Source: Pedobacter cryoconitis (GTDB taxonomy: Bacteria; Bacteroidota; Bacteroidia; Sphingobacteriales; Sphingobacteriaceae). Taken from it: a DNA stretch of 64,000 nucleotides. The number at the start of each line of letters is the position of its first letter. The first letter of the stretch is position 1. Both the position numbers and the translations under genes were made by a program. Location: positions 1-64,000 of the forward strand of contig NZ_QLLR01000010.1 of the NCBI RefSeq assembly GCF_003259615.1. The letters run 5' to 3'. Shown piece by piece: positions 25,826-34,139 of this stretch. Below the pieces are notes generated by a model. That model worked only from the letters and a program-made list of their open reading frames with translations, was not told the origin of the DNA and made no database searches.

Positions 25826-27286
25826 ATGGAGAACGGTTTACAGCTATACAATACCCTTACGCGCAAAAAAGAGAATTTCGAACCCTTAAACGGACATCAT
25901 GTTGGAATGTACGTTTGCGGGCCTACTGTTTACAGTGATGTGCATTTGGGTAACTGCCGTACTTTCATTTCTTTTGATTTAATCTTCAGATACCTGAAGT
26001 ATATGGGTTTCAAGGTTCGTTATGTTCGTAATATAACGGATGCGGGCCATTTAGAGGGTGATCGTGATGAGGGTGATGATAAGTTTGCGAAAAGAGCAAA
26101 ACTGGAGCAGCTGGAGCCTATGGAGATTGTACAGAAATATACATTGGGTTTTCATGATGTATTGCGGATGTTCAATACTTTGCCGCCAAGTATTGAGCCT
26201 ACGGCAACTGGTCATATTATCGAGCAGATTGAAATGATTAAAGATATTATCGCCAATGGTTATGCTTATGAGACTAATGGAACGGTATATTTTGATGTAG
26301 AAAAGTATAGTCAAACTTATAATTATACGGTATTAACTAATCGTAATCTGGACGATATGATGGCTAATACGAGAGAGTTAGGCGGACAGGATGAGAAACG
26401 CGGCAGACTTGATTTTGCGTTATGGATTAAGGCGAAGCCTGAAACATTGATGCGCTGGCAGTCCCCATGGGGTGTTGGATTTCCGGGCTGGCATATTGAG
26501 TGCTCTGCAATGAGTGCGAAGTATCTGGGCGAGGAGTTTGATATTCATGGTGGTGGAATGGATTTAGCGGCTACGCACCATACCAACGAAATTGCACAGT
26601 CGGAGGCTTGTTATCATAAGCATCCTGCAAAATATTGGATGCACACGAATATGTTAACTGTTAATGGGGCAAGAATGTCTAAAACTGCTGGTAATGGTTT
26701 TATGCCTTTACAGTTGTTTTCTGGTGATCATCCTTTGTTAACAAAAGGATATAGCCCGATGACTGTTAAGTTTTTTATGCTTCAGGCGCATTACCGCAGT
26801 ACGCTGGATTTCTCAAATGACGCATTGGATGCTTCAGAAAAGGGGTTCAGAAGATTAATGAATTCTTTAAGTCTGCTGGATAAATTAACACCTGCTGAAA
26901 CGGGAGATTTTGAAATCGAACCGATCAGGTTGAATTGTGTAAAGGCAATGAATGACGATTTTAACAGCCCTGTAGTGATTGCAGAATTGTTCGAGGCCGC
27001 AAGAATTATCAATACTGTTTATGATGGTAAGGGTAGTATTTCTGCTGTTGAACTGGAGAAATTGAAACAATTGATGCAGGATTTTGTTTATGATATTTTT
27101 GGATTAAAAGATGAGGAGAGTTCAAATACGGAATTAAATGATGTATTGGATATGGTTATCGATATTAGAAAGAGTGCAAAAGAGAATAAAGATTATGCTA
27201 CTTCTGATAAGATACGTATCGGCCTTCAGGATATTGGTATCCAGTTAAAAGATAGCAAAGAAGGTACTACGTGGAATAAATTATAA
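25826..27286 (+). CDS. cysS: Cysteine--tRNA ligase
   Basis: A 486-aa class I aminoacyl-tRNA synthetase that charges tRNA-Cys. YVCGPTVYSDVHLGN contains the first zinc Cys and the HIGH-like HLGN motif. WHIECSAMSAKYLG and the HHTNEIAQSEA segment give the other zinc ligands, and GARMSKTAGN is the KMSKS-like loop. Length and order are standard. It has its own promoter box in the gap after the EEP gene. Confidence 0.96.
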   Translation: MENGLQLYNTLTRKKENFEPLNGHHVGMYVCGPTVYSDVHLGNCRTFISFDLIFRYLKYMGFKVRYVRNITDAGHLEGDRDEGDDKFAKRAKLEQLEPMEIVQKYTLGFHDVLRMFNTLPPSIEPTATGHIIEQIEMIKDIIANGYAYETNGTVYFDVEKYSQTYNYTVLTNRNLDDMMANTRELGGQDEKRGRLDFALWIKAKPETLMRWQSPWGVGFPGWHIECSAMSAKYLGEEFDIHGGGMDLAATHHTNEIAQSEACYHKHPAKYWMHTNMLTVNGARMSKTAGNGFMPLQLFSGDHPLLTKGYSPMTVKFFMLQAHYRSTLDFSNDALDASEKGFRRLMNSLSLLDKLTPAETGDFEIEPIRLNCVKAMNDDFNSPVVIAELFEAARIINTVYDGKGSISAVELEKLKQLMQDFVYDIFGLKDEESSNTELNDVLDMVIDIRKSAKENKDYATSDKIRIGLQDIGIQLKDSKEGTTWNKL

Positions 27287-27303
27287 TCTTATCACTTGTT
27301 AAA

Positions 27304-27378
27304 TTTTAATACTGCAGCCTTTTAATACTGTAACCCATACGTTTAATACTATAACCCTTATATTTTAATACTATAAAC
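27304..27378. repeat. Four direct repeats of a 16-base unit
   Basis: TTTTAATACTGYARCC-like units begin at 27304, 27320, 27341 and 27363 (the third begins GTTTAATACT). The spacing is 16, 21 and 22 bases. They fill the gap between cysS and the NTF2-like gene and end 6 bases before its ATG. Repeats spaced by about two helical turns could be protein-binding sites or a slippage product. Confidence 0.7.
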
Positions 27379-27384
27379 TAAACC

Positions 27385-28242
27385 ATGATCAATAAAATTA
27401 TCTGCACCCTAATGGCTGCAACTTTTACCTTGGGAGCAACTGCTCAGCATACTGATGGCACTACTAAATCATTAGTAAAAGCGGAAGAGGAATTTGCAGC
27501 AACTGCAGCAAAGGATGGCATTAAATCTGCCTTTGACGCATATAGTGCGAAAGGTGCTTTGGTATTCAGACCCAACCCGGTAGATGTAAAAACATATTAT
27601 GCAAGCCAGCCTAATGATAAAAATCTAAGCTGGACTCCTGATTATGCAAGGGTTTCACGCAGCGGAGACTGGGGTTTTACTTCTGGTGGTTACACGGTAG
27701 AAGGAGAAACTAAAACTTATGGTGATTATCTTACGGTGTGGAAAGCAGTTAATGGAAAGTGGGAAGTTGCTTTGGATTTAGGTGCGGAACATCATAAGCC
27801 TTTAAAACCGGTTACTACTCATTTTGTAGAGCCTAAGGATTATTTTAAACCAAAATTCGCTGGGCCAAAACAATTGGCTGCTGGAAAAGATATAATTCTG
27901 ACAACTGAAAAGACGTTGAACATGACCTTAAAGTCTTACGGGATTGCTGCTTATGGTGGTTTCCTGAATCCGGATGCAAGAGTTGTTTTCCCAGGTTATG
28001 AGCCTGTAATTGGAAAAGATAAGATCATCGCTTTTTATAATAGCATGGTTGATAAAATGAGCTTAAGAACTGTTGGTGCTGATAAGGCTGCTGGTGGAGA
28101 TTTAGCTTATACTTACGGGGTAGCAACGATTGACTACAGAACGGATTTAAGAGAGAGTTTTAATTATGTGTTCATTTATGAGCGTCAGCCTGATTTTAAC
28201 TGGAATCTTATTCAGCAGATTTACGTTCCTGCGGAACGCTAA
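27385..28242 (+). CDS. Secreted NTF2-like (DUF4440/SnoaL-type) protein
   Basis: A 285-aa protein with signal peptide MINKIICTLMAATFTLGATAQ. Two related halves are visible: residues ~27-140 (LVKAEEEFAATAAKDGIKSAFDAYSAKGALVF ... GDYLTVWKAVNGKWEVALDLG) and ~170-285 (TLNMTLKSYGIAAYGGFLNPDARVVF ... ESFNYVFIYERQPDFNWNLIQQI), each with the layout of the NTF2-like cone fold. No catalytic residues can be assigned. It probably acts in the periplasm. Four direct repeats occupy its upstream region. Confidence 0.75.
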   Translation: MINKIICTLMAATFTLGATAQHTDGTTKSLVKAEEEFAATAAKDGIKSAFDAYSAKGALVFRPNPVDVKTYYASQPNDKNLSWTPDYARVSRSGDWGFTSGGYTVEGETKTYGDYLTVWKAVNGKWEVALDLGAEHHKPLKPVTTHFVEPKDYFKPKFAGPKQLAAGKDIILTTEKTLNMTLKSYGIAAYGGFLNPDARVVFPGYEPVIGKDKIIAFYNSMVDKMSLRTVGADKAAGGDLAYTYGVATIDYRTDLRESFNYVFIYERQPDFNWNLIQQIYVPAER

Positions 28243-28259
28243 GTTTCTTATTCTCAAAT

Positions 28260-28317
28260 AAAAAGGGTTTCTTAGTGCCGGTTTAGTTTTAGGCTGGTGT
28301 TAAGAAGCCCTTTTTTA
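28260..28317 (+). terminator. Intrinsic terminator of the NTF2-like gene
   Basis: AAAAAGGG and TTCTTA on the left pair with TAAGAA and CCCTTTTTT on the right (one T-G step), around an imperfect inner loop, 18 bases past the stop codon. Confidence 0.82.
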
Positions 28318-28380
28318 TTGAGGGTATCTGGGTTGTATCATAAATGGTATTTAACCGTTAAATGATTAAAGAAAAGAATT

Positions 28381-29271
28381 ATGAAGAAATACTTACTGTT
28401 TGGAGTTGCATTGTTGTGTTGTTATGTACAGGGTTATAGTCAGACTTTTGATAAGCAGGGGCAAAGGGGGGCAAGGGGTTTAATGCCTGAAAATACGATT
28501 GGTGGTATGCTGCGTTCGCTGGATCTTGGAGTAACGACTTTAGGGATGAATGTAGTCATATCAAAAGATAAGCAGGTAGTGCTTTCTCATGAGCCTTATT
28601 TTAACAATGAGATCAGCCTCACGCCGGATGGGAAGGATATTCCGCTGAAGGACGAGAAAAAGTATAATATGTATGAAATGGATTATGACCAGATCCGAAA
28701 GTATGATGTGGGAAGCAAGGTTCATAAGCGTTATCCTGGTCAGCAGAAGTATAAGGCGTATAAGCCGCTGCTGAGTGAGGTAATAGATTCGGTAGAGGCT
28801 TATGTAAAGCTGCATAAGTTGCCTAAGCCTAATTATGCAATCGAAATTAAAACTATCCGTAAGGGTGATTCGGTATTCCATCCTGAACCGGCAGAGTTTT
28901 CACAGTTGGTAATGGATGTGGTAGTGAAGAAAAAGATGACTAAAAGGGCAGTTATACAGGCTTTTGATGTGAGGTGTTTGCAATATGTGCATGAGCATTA
29001 TCCGAAAGTGAGAACGGCACTGATGATCGATGAGAAGGAGGATTTTGAGAATAATATCAAGGATCTTGGGTTCAGCCCGACGTTTTATAGTCCGTACGCG
29101 GTATTGGTTGGGAAAGGGTTAGTGGACAGGTGCCATGAAGCGGGAATCAAGATCGTGCCGTGGACGGTGAATAGTTTGAAGGATATGGAGTATATGGTGG
29201 GGTTGGGGGTCGATGGTATCATCACTGATTATCCCAATTTATTCCAGCAATTGGAATTGCCTGTCAAGTAG
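28381..29271 (+). CDS. Glycerophosphodiester phosphodiesterase family protein, catalytic residues altered
   Basis: A 296-aa secreted GDPD-fold protein (signal peptide to about residue 21). The fold is intact: RGARGLMPENT, NYAIEIKT, VIQAFDVR, PWTVNSLKDM and GVDGIITDYP are all present. But the conserved HRG is QRG (Gln28), and the E-x-D metal pair in the block usually read as LE-x-D is Gly55 and Asn57 (TLGMNVV). His70 of SHEP and the Glu of IEIKT remain. Each change needs one base substitution from the usual codon. Hydrolysis is therefore doubtful; it could be a binding pseudoenzyme or a decaying gene. Confidence 0.83.
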   Translation: MKKYLLFGVALLCCYVQGYSQTFDKQGQRGARGLMPENTIGGMLRSLDLGVTTLGMNVVISKDKQVVLSHEPYFNNEISLTPDGKDIPLKDEKKYNMYEMDYDQIRKYDVGSKVHKRYPGQQKYKAYKPLLSEVIDSVEAYVKLHKLPKPNYAIEIKTIRKGDSVFHPEPAEFSQLVMDVVVKKKMTKRAVIQAFDVRCLQYVHEHYPKVRTALMIDEKEDFENNIKDLGFSPTFYSPYAVLVGKGLVDRCHEAGIKIVPWTVNSLKDMEYMVGLGVDGIITDYPNLFQQLELPVK

Positions 29272-29307
29272 TTTTTCCGGTTGGAAGGGGGTTTCTTCTG
29301 AGGGGTC

Positions 29308-29391
29308 AAAAAAACAGGGTGTGCTATTTTCAGACTGGTCGCCTCCTGAAGGGGAGCCGAAGGTCAGGAAAACAGCACACCCTGTTTTTTT
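29308..29391. repeat. Long hairpin family member 2
   Basis: Perfect 18-base outer arms (29308-29325 and 29374-29391, A-run to T-run with the GGGTGTGCT core) continue inward with TTTTC pairing GAAAA after one mismatch. The loop holds a small CTCC/GGAG dyad. Sequence outside the variable core matches the hairpin at 16846-16936. It lies between convergent genes and looks like a bidirectional terminator. Confidence 0.85.
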
Positions 29392-29492
29392 GCTTTCTGG
29401 GGATAGCCCATTGTAAACCGGAAATACTAACCCGCCGGAAATACACAATCATGAAAAATATGGATAACAGTTCTTCAGTTGGGCAGGGAGGT

Positions 29493-29745
29493 GAAATAAA
29501 GAAAAGAAACCAGTTGAGGAAATAAAGTGAAGAAACTAGTTGAGGAAATAAAGAGGAGAAACTAGTTGAGGAAATAAAGTGAAGAAACGAGTTGAGGAAA
29601 TAAAGTGAAGAAACCAGTTGAGGAAATAAAGAGGAGAAACCAGTTGAGGAAATAAAGTGAAGAAACTAGTTGAGGAAATAAAGAGAAGAAACCAGTTGAA
29701 GAAATAAAGAGGAGAAACCAGTTGAAGAAATAAAGTGAAGTACCT
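29493..29745. repeat. 26-bp tandem repeat array, about 10 copies
   Basis: Units of the form GAAATAAAGTGAAGAAACYA plus GTTGAG begin every 26 bases at 29493, 29519, 29545, 29571, 29597, 29623, 29649, 29675, 29701 and 29727, the last diverging midway. Variation is confined mainly to bases 10-13 (TGA, AGG or AGA types), base 19 (C, T or G) and the final base. There are no spacers. Because 26 is not a multiple of 3, each unit's TAA falls in all frames and the array cannot be coding on the plus strand. The 530-base gap (29272-29801) holds this array and the hairpin. Confidence 0.95.
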
Positions 29746-29801
29746 GTTTGGTGGAACCTAAACTGAGTATATATGTTTCCTTTTGTTGCTGAGAAAGCTT
29801 G

Positions 29802-30764
29802 TTATAGCAGGTTCTTAATGATTTTCTCTACGGACAGGCCTTCGGCTTCGGCACGGTAGTTTCTTACGATACGGTGGCGGAGAATAGCTTCTGCAACGGC
29901 TTGAACGTCTTCGATGTCCGGGGAGTACTTTCCGGAGATTGCGGCATGGCATTTAGCACCGAGAATAAGAAATTGGGAGGCCCTCGGGCCTGCTCCCCAG
30001 TTGACATACTGGTTGATTTCAGGGGTTGCCAATGGGTTTCCGGGACGGGTTTTTCCGGTTAGTTTTACCGCATATTCCAGTACGTTATCGGTCACGGGAA
30101 TGGTACGGATCAATTGCTGGAAGTATTGGATCTGCTCGGCGTTGATTAGTTTTTTGAGGGTAACGGGGTTGTTGCCGGTAGAGTTTTTAACGATAGTAAG
30201 TTCTTCCTGGAAGGTTGGGTAGGTCAGCAGCACGTTGAACATGAAACGGTCAAGCTGGGCTTCGGGAAGGGGGTAAGTACCTTCTTGTTCGATGGGGTTC
30301 TGGGTAGCAAGAACGAAAAAGGGTTTGGGTAAGATGTGTTTGTGACCGGCTGCGGTAACGGATTTCTCCTGCATGGCTTCTAAAAGGGCAGCCTGGGTTT
30401 TTGGAGGGGTCCTGTTGATTTCGTCAGCAAGAACAATATTAGAGAAGACAGGGCCTTTAATGAACTTAAAGTTCCTGTCTTCTCCTAAGATTTCTGAGCC
30501 AATAATATCCCCTGGCATCAGATCGGGGGTAAATTGTATTCTGTTAAAGTTAAGGTCAAGCACATCTGCTACGGTTTGCACCAGTAGGGTCTTTGCCAGC
30601 CCGGGAACACCTACGAGTAAGCAGTGTCCATTGCTCAGGATGGAGATTAGTACCGATTTAACAGCTTCATCCTGTCCAATAACGACTTTACCAATTTCAT
30701 TCTTTATATCCTTATAAAATTGGTGAAGGGCATCTACTGCCGCCTTGTCGTTAGTGTACTGCAT
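29802..30764 (-). CDS. MoxR-type AAA+ ATPase
   Basis: A 320-aa AAA+ ATPase of the MoxR family, which remodels or activates partner proteins, often with VWA proteins. Walker A is GVPGLAKT, with RIQFTPDLMPGDIIG following, Walker B is LADEINRTPPKTQAALLEAMQE, and sensor/Arg-finger regions are ATQNPIEQEGTYPLPEAQLDRFMF; the C-terminal lid contains GASPR-like GPRAS. It follows a SurA-like isomerase gene by 2 bases in a minus-strand operon. The usual DUF58/VWA partners are not in the window; the gene is last, at the repeat locus. Confidence 0.93.
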   Translation of the reverse strand: MQYTNDKAAVDALHQFYKDIKNEIGKVVIGQDEAVKSVLISILSNGHCLLVGVPGLAKTLLVQTVADVLDLNFNRIQFTPDLMPGDIIGSEILGEDRNFKFIKGPVFSNIVLADEINRTPPKTQAALLEAMQEKSVTAAGHKHILPKPFFVLATQNPIEQEGTYPLPEAQLDRFMFNVLLTYPTFQEELTIVKNSTGNNPVTLKKLINAEQIQYFQQLIRTIPVTDNVLEYAVKLTGKTRPGNPLATPEINQYVNWGAGPRASQFLILGAKCHAAISGKYSPDIEDVQAVAEAILRHRIVRNYRAEAEGLSVEKIIKNLL

Positions 30765-30766
30765 AA

Positions 30767-32134
30767 TTATTTTGTTTCTTCTGGGATTGGTTTAGTCCAG
30801 ATCTTCAGCTCATCACAGGTTGAGTAGTCAGGATCGATTCTAATATAAGTGCTTTTTCTTCTTTTTTCAAACCATTCACTCATTACTCTATCCATTTTTT
30901 GTTGCTGGGCCTTTTCTTTGAACTTAGCGTAATCTTGTTCAAGGTTACCTTTGTGCGGGGCAATCTTAGATTTTAAAAGAATAATTTTAAAGCCTTCTTT
31001 TCCGTCAGCTCCTGTAAAGGGTACTGGTTTTGAGATTTCACCAACTTTCATGGTATCTACGACAAGGAATACTTTTGGATCTAATTTGTCAGCAGGAATG
31101 AAAGTCGTTCTCGCTGTAACGTTATCTGCAAATAATAGCATACCTCCGTTGTATTTAGATTCTTTGTTCGAAGAGTATAGGGATGCTGCTGCCGAGAAAC
31201 TCAGTTTGTTAGCGATTACATTATTGTAAACACTGTCTGCGTGTAGTTTTGCACGGTCCAGACTCTGCGGGGTAGTTTGCGGACGAATCAGAATGTGACG
31301 GGCGTGAACTTGCTCTCCTCTTCGTTCTACAACTTGTAAGACGTGGAATCCGAAGTCTGTTTCAAATACTGGCGAAAGTTCTCCTGGTTTTAGTTTGAAG
31401 GCATAAGCTGTAAATTCTTTTGCCATCATCGTACGGTCAAAGAATCCTAAGTCACCACCTTCTGGTGCTGAACCCGGATCTTCAGAGTAAGTTTTTGCTA
31501 AAAAGCCGAAGTCTTCTCCGCTTTTAACACGCAGCCTTATCGCATCAAGCTTATCAAAGAAGCGTTGTTTTTCTGATTTTGTAAGCTCTGGGTTGATTAC
31601 GATCTCTCCAACTTCATATTCAGCAGGAATGTCAGGTAAACTGTCTTTTTTGTAAGAATCGTAGTATTTTCTTACTTCTACAGGTGTAATACTCACTTTC
31701 TCAGTGATCGTTCCCTGCATTTTATTCGCCTGAAGCTGATCTTTAACGTCAGGTCTAAGCTCATCTTTATATTGTAATACTGAACGGTTCAGGAATTCTT
31801 CCAGTTTGTCCTGGCCTCCTGCACGCTGAATCTGGTAACGCATTCTTTTATCCAGCTCATCATCCACTTGCTTATCATCCACCATCACGGAGTCAATATT
31901 CGCTTGTTGTTTTAATAGATGTTGAACCAGCATTTGTTGAAGGATGTAACACTTTACTTTCTCATCCACAGGATTCCCCGAATTCAGGTACATGACGTAT
32001 TGCTGGTTTAATTCCGACAGTAGGATTACATCGCTTCCCAGTACCGCAATCACCTTATCTACGCTTTTTGTCTGGGATTGTACGTTTAAAAACAAGAAGA
32101 GCAATCCGCTTGCCATCAATAAAATTTTCTTCAT
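30767..32134 (-). CDS. SurA-like periplasmic parvulin peptidylprolyl isomerase
   Basis: A 455-aa chaperone with signal peptide MKKILLMASGLLFLFLNVQS. The N-terminal SurA helix-rich domain (about 22-165) precedes a clear parvulin domain at about 175-275 (EVGEIVINP ... FGFLAKTYSEDPGSAPEGGDLGFFDRTMMAKEFTAYAFKLKPGELSPVFETDFGFHVLQVVERR) and a second, weaker one (HARHILIRPQTT ... ). It helps outer-membrane proteins fold in the periplasm. It lies 60 bases after a shorter SurA-N-like gene and 2 bases before moxR. A -7 box is present in the 60-base gap. Confidence 0.9.
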   Translation of the reverse strand: MKKILLMASGLLFLFLNVQSQTKSVDKVIAVLGSDVILLSELNQQYVMYLNSGNPVDEKVKCYILQQMLVQHLLKQQANIDSVMVDDKQVDDELDKRMRYQIQRAGGQDKLEEFLNRSVLQYKDELRPDVKDQLQANKMQGTITEKVSITPVEVRKYYDSYKKDSLPDIPAEYEVGEIVINPELTKSEKQRFFDKLDAIRLRVKSGEDFGFLAKTYSEDPGSAPEGGDLGFFDRTMMAKEFTAYAFKLKPGELSPVFETDFGFHVLQVVERRGEQVHARHILIRPQTTPQSLDRAKLHADSVYNNVIANKLSFSAAASLYSSNKESKYNGGMLLFADNVTARTTFIPADKLDPKVFLVVDTMKVGEISKPVPFTGADGKEGFKIILLKSKIAPHKGNLEQDYAKFKEKAQQQKMDRVMSEWFEKRRKSTYIRIDPDYSTCDELKIWTKPIPEETK

Positions 32135-32162
32135 TATACTATTTTCAATTATATTCTATTTG

Positions 32163-32170
32163 CAAATTTA
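32163..32170 (-). promoter_or_regulatory. Putative -7 box of the SurA-like/moxR genes
   Basis: On the minus strand it reads TAAATTTG, matching TAnnTTTG, 28 bases before the SurA-like start codon at 32134. It could give the last two genes a promoter independent of the 32785 gene. Confidence 0.4.
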
Positions 32171-32194
32171 CTATTATTCAATGATTTGTCTGTG

Positions 32195-32785
32195 CTATTC
32201 TGTGATCAGTTTGCTTAAGGTACGCTGATCTATGGTTATTTTGTATTTGTTGCGCAGCGCAGTGATCCATTTACAGTCGAGTTGCTTCTGATAGTCTTCG
32301 GCAACCTCACTTTTACTGTCTTCATATGACATCGAAGGATAGGACTCCGCATGGGCATTATAATATTCATGGATCTGCTTGTCGTTATTCTCCAGTCCGT
32401 CCCAGATTTTCTTCTCGGAAATATTGAAAAGTAAAAGGGCCTCTTTAAACTCGTTAACAACCAGTGAAAAGTCTGCGCCTTTAGCTTCTGGTGGTGCTGA
32501 GGCTAATAAGGCCTGCTCATAATTTCTGGTTTCAGCGATATAGGTACTGTCTTTATCTAATCCGGCCTCCAGGGCATCCTGAACTTTCAGCTTAAAATCA
32601 ATGTATATGTTTAAAAACGAAATTAAATCCGTTAATGTTGGCTTGGGATTCCCCGGACGATGTTTCTGATATACCCATACAAATTCTTTCTGGCTTACAG
32701 GGCTGCCGTTGATTACAGCTACGCTTTGTGCGACAGTACTGAAATAGAAAAAACAGAGAACAAGAATAAAACAGATTTTTCTCAC
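32195..32785 (-). CDS. Secreted SurA-N-like protein without an isomerase domain
   Basis: A 196-aa protein with signal peptide MRKICFILVLCFFYFSTVAQ. VAVINGSPVSQKEFVWVYQKHRPG and LNIYIDFKLKVQDALEAGLDKDSTYI are typical of the start of Bacteroidota peptidylprolyl isomerases, but the parvulin domain is missing and the protein ends with a helical region. It is probably a periplasmic chaperone or partner of the full SurA-like protein encoded next. It could also be the remnant of a split longer gene, although its end looks clean. Confidence 0.72.
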   Translation of the reverse strand: MRKICFILVLCFFYFSTVAQSVAVINGSPVSQKEFVWVYQKHRPGNPKPTLTDLISFLNIYIDFKLKVQDALEAGLDKDSTYIAETRNYEQALLASAPPEAKGADFSLVVNEFKEALLLFNISEKKIWDGLENNDKQIHEYYNAHAESYPSMSYEDSKSEVAEDYQKQLDCKWITALRNKYKITIDQRTLSKLITE

Positions 32786-32895
32786 AAAAGGTCTAAATGG
32801 TATTTTTAAGGTATAAAAGTAATAAATTAAGGCACTATAATAAGATATTTAACTAATTTTAACACAAAAAATATTTCCCAAAAAAGGCACAATTC

Positions 32896-33558
32896 ATGGG
32901 TGAACAGTTAACCACCAGCGCAGAAGCTCTCCGTTTATTTTTTACGGAAGATATTTACCTGGTCAATAGTGATGATAAAATACTTGCTGCGGCACAACCT
33001 GAGCTTACATCTGCTCGTATTGCTGTGCCCGGAAATCCTGCTCCTGCACTCTCCACCCCGGTTATTGAAGTTGTAATTCCTGTTGTGGAAGTTGAAATCC
33101 CGGTTGTGGAACAGCAAATGCCAGAAGTTAAGGCGGTAGTTGCTGAGGTTAAAACGCCTTCGGCAGAAGCTGTAGTATTCAAGTATCTTGGCAAGAATCA
33201 GAAAAATATTTTAATCCTGGTAAATGATGCGGGGAATGAGGTGAGCACGGACAAAGGAAAAGAGTTGTTGCGGAATATCGTGAAAGCGCTTCAGCTAACT
33301 GCGAATGATTTTGCTTTACTGAATTATGCGGCTTATACGAACACTGGTTTTGAAGAGTTCAGGAGCTTCTTTAAGAGTAACCTGGTCTTCGCTTTTGGTG
33401 TCACTCCTTTACATCTTGGCCTGGGAGAATATCCTGTAAATGAAATTATTATGCAAGGTGCTGCACAACTTATTTTTTCCGCAAACCTGGATCAGCTTGC
33501 TGATGATCAGGCTGGAAAGAAGGCTTTGTGGGGCAGTCTTAAGAAACTGTCCATATGA
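32896..33558 (+). CDS. Conserved hypothetical protein upstream of rdgB
   Basis: A 220-aa cytoplasmic protein. Residues ~48-98 form a Pro/Val/Glu-rich linker ([19 protein letters not shown]). The C-terminal ~115 residues look like a compact alpha/beta domain with [29 protein letters not shown] and a final [13 protein letters not shown]. The last segment is reminiscent of DNA polymerase III psi-like or UDG-fold proteins, but this is a weak resemblance and I do not assign a function. It overlaps rdgB by 4 bases, so translation is likely coupled. Confidence 0.65.
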   Translation: MGEQLTTSAEALRLFFTEDIYLVNSDDKILAAAQPELTSARIAVPGNPAPALSTPVIEVVIPVVEVEIPVVEQQMPEVKAVVAEVKTPSAEAVVFKYLGKNQKNILILVNDAGNEVSTDKGKELLRNIVKALQLTANDFALLNYAAYTNTGFEEFRSFFKSNLVFAFGVTPLHLGLGEYPVNEIIMQGAAQLIFSANLDQLADDQAGKKALWGSLKKLSI

Positions 33559-34139
33559 TCAGACAATTAGTATTTGCAACCAATAATCTAAATAAAACAA
33601 AAGAGGTCCGCTCATTATTAGCCGGACAATATGAAGTGCTGAACCTGCAGGATATTGGTTGTACGACCGACATTCCGGAAACAGCAGATAGCTTTGCAGG
33701 GAATGCGGGTTTAAAAAGCAGGTTTGTTGTTGACAATTATCAGCTGGATTGTTTTGCTGACGATAGTGGCCTGGAAGTAGAGGCGTTAAACAATGAACCG
33801 GGGATTTACTCTGCCCGTTATGCTGGTGAAAGGGGAGATGCTGCAAATCTTGATCTGGTCTTACAGAAAATGGAAGGGCAACAAAATCGTGCTGCACGCT
33901 TCAGAACAGTGGTTTCTTTAATTCAAAACGGTGAGGAGTTTCTTTTCGAAGGATTAATTCAAGGGACACTCAGAGAAAGCCGCACGGGTGAAAATGGCTT
34001 CGGTTATGACCCGATTTTTCAGCCGGACGGATATGAGGTAACTTTTGCTGAAATGGACATGGAACAGAAGAATAAAATCAGTCACCGGGCAATTGCCATG
34101 CACAAGCTTATTGCTTTTTTAAAGGAACAGGCTGTTTAG
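33555..34139 (+). CDS. rdgB: Non-canonical purine NTP pyrophosphatase RdgB/HAM1
   Basis: A 194-aa house-cleaning enzyme that hydrolyses dITP, ITP and XTP to monophosphates, keeping deaminated purines out of [21 protein letters not shown] is the start motif, [25 protein letters not shown] the active-site block (Asp-Asp-Ser), and [16 protein letters not shown] and SHRAIAM the substrate pockets. It overlaps the preceding gene by 4 bases, and its last 32 bases overlap the convergent OstA-like gene. Confidence 0.95.
   Translation: MIRQLVFATNNLNKTKEVRSLLAGQYEVLNLQDIGCTTDIPETADSFAGNAGLKSRFVVDNYQLDCFADDSGLEVEALNNEPGIYSARYAGERGDAANLDLVLQKMEGQQNRAARFRTVVSLIQNGEEFLFEGLIQGTLRESRTGENGFGYDPIFQPDGYEVTFAEMDMEQKNKISHRAIAMHKLIAFLKEQAV

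Noticed and set aside
29451..29525. Short plus-strand frame of 24 codons running into the 26-bp array
   Set aside because: It ends in the first repeats at the built-in TAA, has no recognisable features, and lies in a non-coding repeat locus.
29493..29745. CRISPR array
   Set aside because: Repeats are contiguous with no unique spacers, and no cas genes are present.
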